Source: Candidatus Onthousia faecigallinarum
GTDB taxonomy: Bacteria; Bacillota_I; Bacilli_A; RF39; UBA660
Direction: 5' to 3'
DNA: 34,801 bases
Assembly (NCBI GenBank): GCA_018716225.1
Contig: DVKE01000061.1
Span: 1 to 34,801 of the forward strand
Shown: piece by piece, positions 34,481 to 34,801 of the stretch
Layout of the letters: each line of letters opens with the position of its first letter
How positions within the stretch are numbered: the stretch's first letter is position 1
Position numbers and translations under genes: made by a program
The notes under the pieces: generated by a model
What the model was told of the DNA's origin: nothing
What the model saw: the letters and a program-made list of their open reading frames with translations, nothing else
Databases searched by the model: none

Positions 34481-34801
34481 ACAAAATTTGCTAGTAAAAA
34501 CTCAATATTTTCTTAATGAAAGAGAGTACCTCTATAAATCATTATTTAAAATATTAAGTTTTCAAATAACAATTTATATTATTAATAACATATTAAACAC
34601 TTTGACTTTTTTTAAAATTTTGTATTTGATTAGCTATATCAAAACCACCTAAACTTGATCCTAGTGATATAACCCGAGTTTTGTAGTTTTAAAACAAAAA
34701 AATCGCCATTTATCCCAGTGTTTATAAGGGATTGTGGTGATTTTATTTTTGTATAATCATATACCTATATTATTTATTTGTTTTCTTAACGTTTTTATTT
34801 C
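34481..34801. other. Element DNA without a clear gene
   Basis: No ORF of useful length is seen. A short minus-strand frame ending TAA at 34593-34595 reads VISLGSSLGGFDIANQIQ and may be a fragment of a lost gene, but has no start. A second strong hairpin follows (see 34695-34752). Confidence 0.4.
34695..34752. terminator. Long hairpin, probable bidirectional terminator
   Basis: AAAATCGCCA pairs with TGGTGATTTT over 10 bp (one G-U), and after a 2-nt internal loop ATCCC pairs with GGGAT around an 11-nt loop. Both strands carry T-runs after the stem. Confidence 0.7.

Overview
The window looks like a chromosomal segment of a low-GC, spore-forming member of the Bacillota. Coding density is high, strong GGAGG-type ribosome binding sites are common, TTGACA-N17-TATAAT promoters recur, TGA is used as a stop, and a spore-specific gene of the SspI type is present. 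I cannot place it in a class or genus from sequence alone. Most genes lie on the minus strand. There are no rRNA, tRNA or CRISPR loci that I can see.

Layout. 1-2.4 kb: Obg GTPase and a DegV-type lipid-binding protein (minus). 2.5-4.8 kb (plus): a (p)ppGpp synthetase/hydrolase lacking its ribosome-sensing C-terminal half, behind a structured leader RNA with an intrinsic terminator and a 48-codon upstream ORF; then a small DUF2798-like membrane protein behind another hairpin leader. 4.8-9.4 kb (minus): an unrecognised 404-residue protein, the lipid II pair mraY-ftsW, and a frameshifted SGNH-like hydrolase gene. 9.5-14.3 kb: a TetR regulator and a two-subunit ABC exporter in one overlapping operon, with a palindromic operator inside the promoter. 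14.3-14.5 kb: a probable free-standing structured RNA of about 194 nt with its own promoter and terminator. 14.5-17.1 kb: two coupled TPR proteins. 17.1-20.8 kb: an alpha/beta hydrolase (plus), a DUF2207/LemA pair (minus) and sspI (plus). 20.8-27.9 kb (minus): miaA, a coupled unknown gene, a decayed Fic gene, mutL, a pilin-like gene, uvrC and an ITPase-like gene. 28-30.9 kb: a short-armed SMC. 31-34.8 kb: the C-terminal part of a class B penicillin-binding protein with a PASTA domain, cut at its SxN motif by a large serine recombinase element that runs off the right edge.

How it fits together. The core is housekeeping: cell-wall precursor synthesis and polymerisation (mraY, ftsW, PBP), DNA repair (mutL, uvrC), chromosome organisation (smc), tRNA modification (miaA), nucleotide-pool cleaning and stringent response. 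Around it sit small regulatory and accessory units. The observations I rank highest are the leader RNA plus uORF in front of the truncated Rel, the recombinase inserted in the PBP gene (possibly an element excised during sporulation) whose own last ~20 codons lie in the target gene, and the unassigned 194-nt RNA.
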